From Ridgeia piscesae (taxonomy: Eukaryota > Annelida > Polychaeta > Sabellida > Siboglinidae): a stretch of DNA of 64,000 bases. Under the pieces are notes generated by a model, which saw only the letters and a list, made by a program, of their open reading frames with translations, did not search any database and was not told the DNA's origin. The DNA lies in assembly GCA_025642075.2 (NCBI GenBank), contig JAODUO010001179.1:72501-136500 (forward strand), in the 5' to 3' direction. This document shows positions 62,151 through 64,000 of this stretch, one piece after another. The translations under genes and the position numbers were made by a program. Position 1 is the stretch's first letter; each line of letters begins with the position of its first letter.

Positions 62151-62815
62151 CAATGTCAATTCTTTAATCATGAAGATACCCTGGGCTAATTAAGAATATA
62201 GTTTTCGATAGGACAACTTTTGTTACTTCATTCACAATAAGCGACGCTACATTGCGTCATCAATAGTATCTTGTTTTGGAGAAGGGGTTCAGAATGTACT
62301 TAAAATATGCATACAAACTGTAGTAAATCGACATCTTACCACAACAGATTTATCATAACCGATTGTATGGCAATATCATGATTTGAACAAAGTATTCTGA
62401 TATCGTTCTGCTTCCCCCAATTGCAATGTCATGTGATATTAAAGAAACTCGAATCTGACAAAGGACTCGAATGCTTCTACATAGACAATGAAGTATAATG
62501 CCGTGCGAAATTATTGATTGTTTAATCTAGGCGATGCAGTTATTATTACAAAATGGTTTCAACTATACACAGTTATCGTATCTCAGGACTAACACTCGTA
62601 CGGGTTTATACATGATTTTCCAGCCGTTCTACGTATATCCACTTTCAACATAAAGTAATGCAACTTGATACTGTAGTAAAACAAACTATAAGGAAAAACG
62701 TAGATGTTATCTCAGCATGCACTATCACATGTTCTGACCTGAAACGAAAGCATGCATTTATGTTTTACCTCAAAAATAGTGTTTCCACAGTTTCAGATTG
62801 TGATTTTGTATACAG

Positions 62816-62929
62816 GTTTCGCCAAATGCAGCAGCAATCCTTGCTTGAATGGAGCAACATGTACTGACTCTGTGAACTCCTACACTTGTGGCTGTGTCGC
62901 TGCTTACACGGGAACGCATTGCGAAACAG
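62816..62929 (+). CDS. Exon: EGF-like cassette i
   Basis: 38 codons: FAKCSSNPCLNGATCTDSV then [18 protein letters not shown]. All six Cys, but FAKC replaces DIDEC, so the calcium-binding start is lost. CSSNPC fits the O-glucose consensus and CLNGATC the O-fucose consensus. Acceptor TTGTATACAG, donor GTTCAT, phase 1. Confidence 0.82.
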
Positions 62930-63258
62930 GTTCATCCTTCATATTGATTGCAATTACTTCTAAATATAGATGGGGTACGTCGTAAGGAGCCGATATTGGC
63001 TATTATATACGACAGGGGGTGTGCGCATGTCATTGACTGTTTGAGCCGCAGACAATGCGCTGAAATGAGTTATGGTTTCATTGCAAAATAGTGCCAAATA
63101 TACACGGCTATGTCATCTGAGATTGATGATTTCCAGCCGTTCTTTGTGTACCCTGTTTCAACATAAATTACTGCTACTTTTATACTGTAGTTGACCTAGA
63201 AGAAGAAGAAGTTTTTGTGTTTGGGCATGGTTTCAAACGACAATGTTTTCTGTCTCAG

Positions 63259-63372
63259 ATATCGACGAATGCATCAACAATCCTTGCATGAATGGAGCCA
63301 AGTGTACGGACGCTGTGAACTCGTACACTTGTGGATGTGTCGCTGGTTACACGGGAACGCACTGCGAGACAG
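63259..63372 (+). CDS. Exon: EGF-like cassette j (type 2 flank)
   Basis: 38 codons: [20 protein letters not shown] then [18 protein letters not shown]. It is the only intact member of the type 2 flank class (acceptor TGTCTCAG preceded by TTTCAAACGACAATG). NGAKC lacks the Thr/Ser needed for the O-fucose consensus. Donor GTTCGT, phase 1. The flanks after it match other cassettes, so the array continues beyond the window. Confidence 0.87.
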
Positions 63373-63819
63373 GTTCGTCCTTCACAATGACAACAAGTAG
63401 TTCACTATGCTCTTCCGTGTTGTTGGATGGTTTTGTCCACACGACACAATGATAGATTGATCATAACCGATCGTGTTGTGAAGAAAATATTATGTATGAC
63501 TGTAAATGCTACTCTGCTGATTTTTCCCATTTGCAGAGTAATTGTATTAGGACTCCGGGGCTTCTAGACAGCCAACGAAATCCCATCCGTGCGAATTTAG
63601 TCGATGTCAAATCTAGGCGACGTAGCCTTCATTGCAGAATGGTGTCAAATATACATATTTATCTCTTCTCAGAACTTCCAATCGAAATTATTGTTTGCAC
63701 AGTTTCTAACTATTCTAATTAAGAACATAGTTTTCGACAGGACAACTTTTGTTCACAAGAAGCGAATATACATGCCACCATCAGTCCTATCTTGTTATGG
63801 AGATGGAATGTTAAATAAC

Positions 63820-64000
<181 letters not shown>

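Overview
This is animal nuclear DNA, not microbial. Coding sequence is in short exons with canonical GT/AG borders inside introns of up to 17.8 kb. The rest is AT-rich, full of microsatellites, and loaded with dead non-LTR retrotransposons and DNA transposons. The transposase families and the fucolectin-plus-EGF domain mix suggest a marine invertebrate, perhaps a mollusc or another lophotrochozoan. That placement is a guess from family resemblance; no rRNA or other marker is present to prove it.

The only host gene I can support is one large, incomplete + strand gene, or a local family of such genes. It encodes a modular, probably extracellular protein. Each fucolectin/tachylectin/pentraxin (FTP, F5/8-C-like) lectin domain is split over two exons and is followed by EGF-like exons. 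Unit 1 has the FTP halves at 779-1009 and 18845-19048, then EGF exons at 19887-19997 and 27131-27235. Unit 2 has FTP halves at 29305-29520 and 30369-30574, the latter with a frameshift. A ragged array of EGF exon cassettes follows from 33.8 to 63.4 kb. Six look intact: 34240, 36042, 45129, 61854, 62816 and 63259. The rest are broken, truncated or deleted. All usable exons begin and end in phase 1, so any exon can be skipped, duplicated or joined without shifting frame. No start codon, signal peptide or terminal exon is visible, so the gene extends past both ends.

Layout: 0-0.7 kb, foldback element. 0.8-19 kb, unit 1 FTP around a huge intron holding a LINE remnant, foldback elements, a SINE, a roughly 0.55 kb CA array, an old degenerate satellite and a young 80/81-bp minisatellite of about 39 copies. 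19-29 kb, EGF exons, pentamer arrays and two LINE remnants. 29-31 kb, unit 2. 31-36 kb, hexamer arrays, SINE, LINE scraps and EGF cassettes. 36.3-41.7 kb, a nearly complete Academ-like DNA transposon with long terminal inverted repeats and a 3-bp target duplication. 42-46 kb, more cassettes split by a CR1-like LINE. 46-50.6 kb, no recognisable gene. 50.6-56 kb, nested LINEs interrupted by a (GTACTC/GTACCC) element. 57-60.5 kb, a second decayed transposase. 61-64 kb, the last EGF cassettes, with the array running off the end.

The most interesting signals are: reciprocal loss of fucose-binding residues in the two FTP domains; loss of the whole C5-C6 disulfide in one EGF exon; one EGF cassette type decaying into microsatellite at the same position in separate copies; and a transposon insertion whose empty site can be read from paralogous introns within the window.
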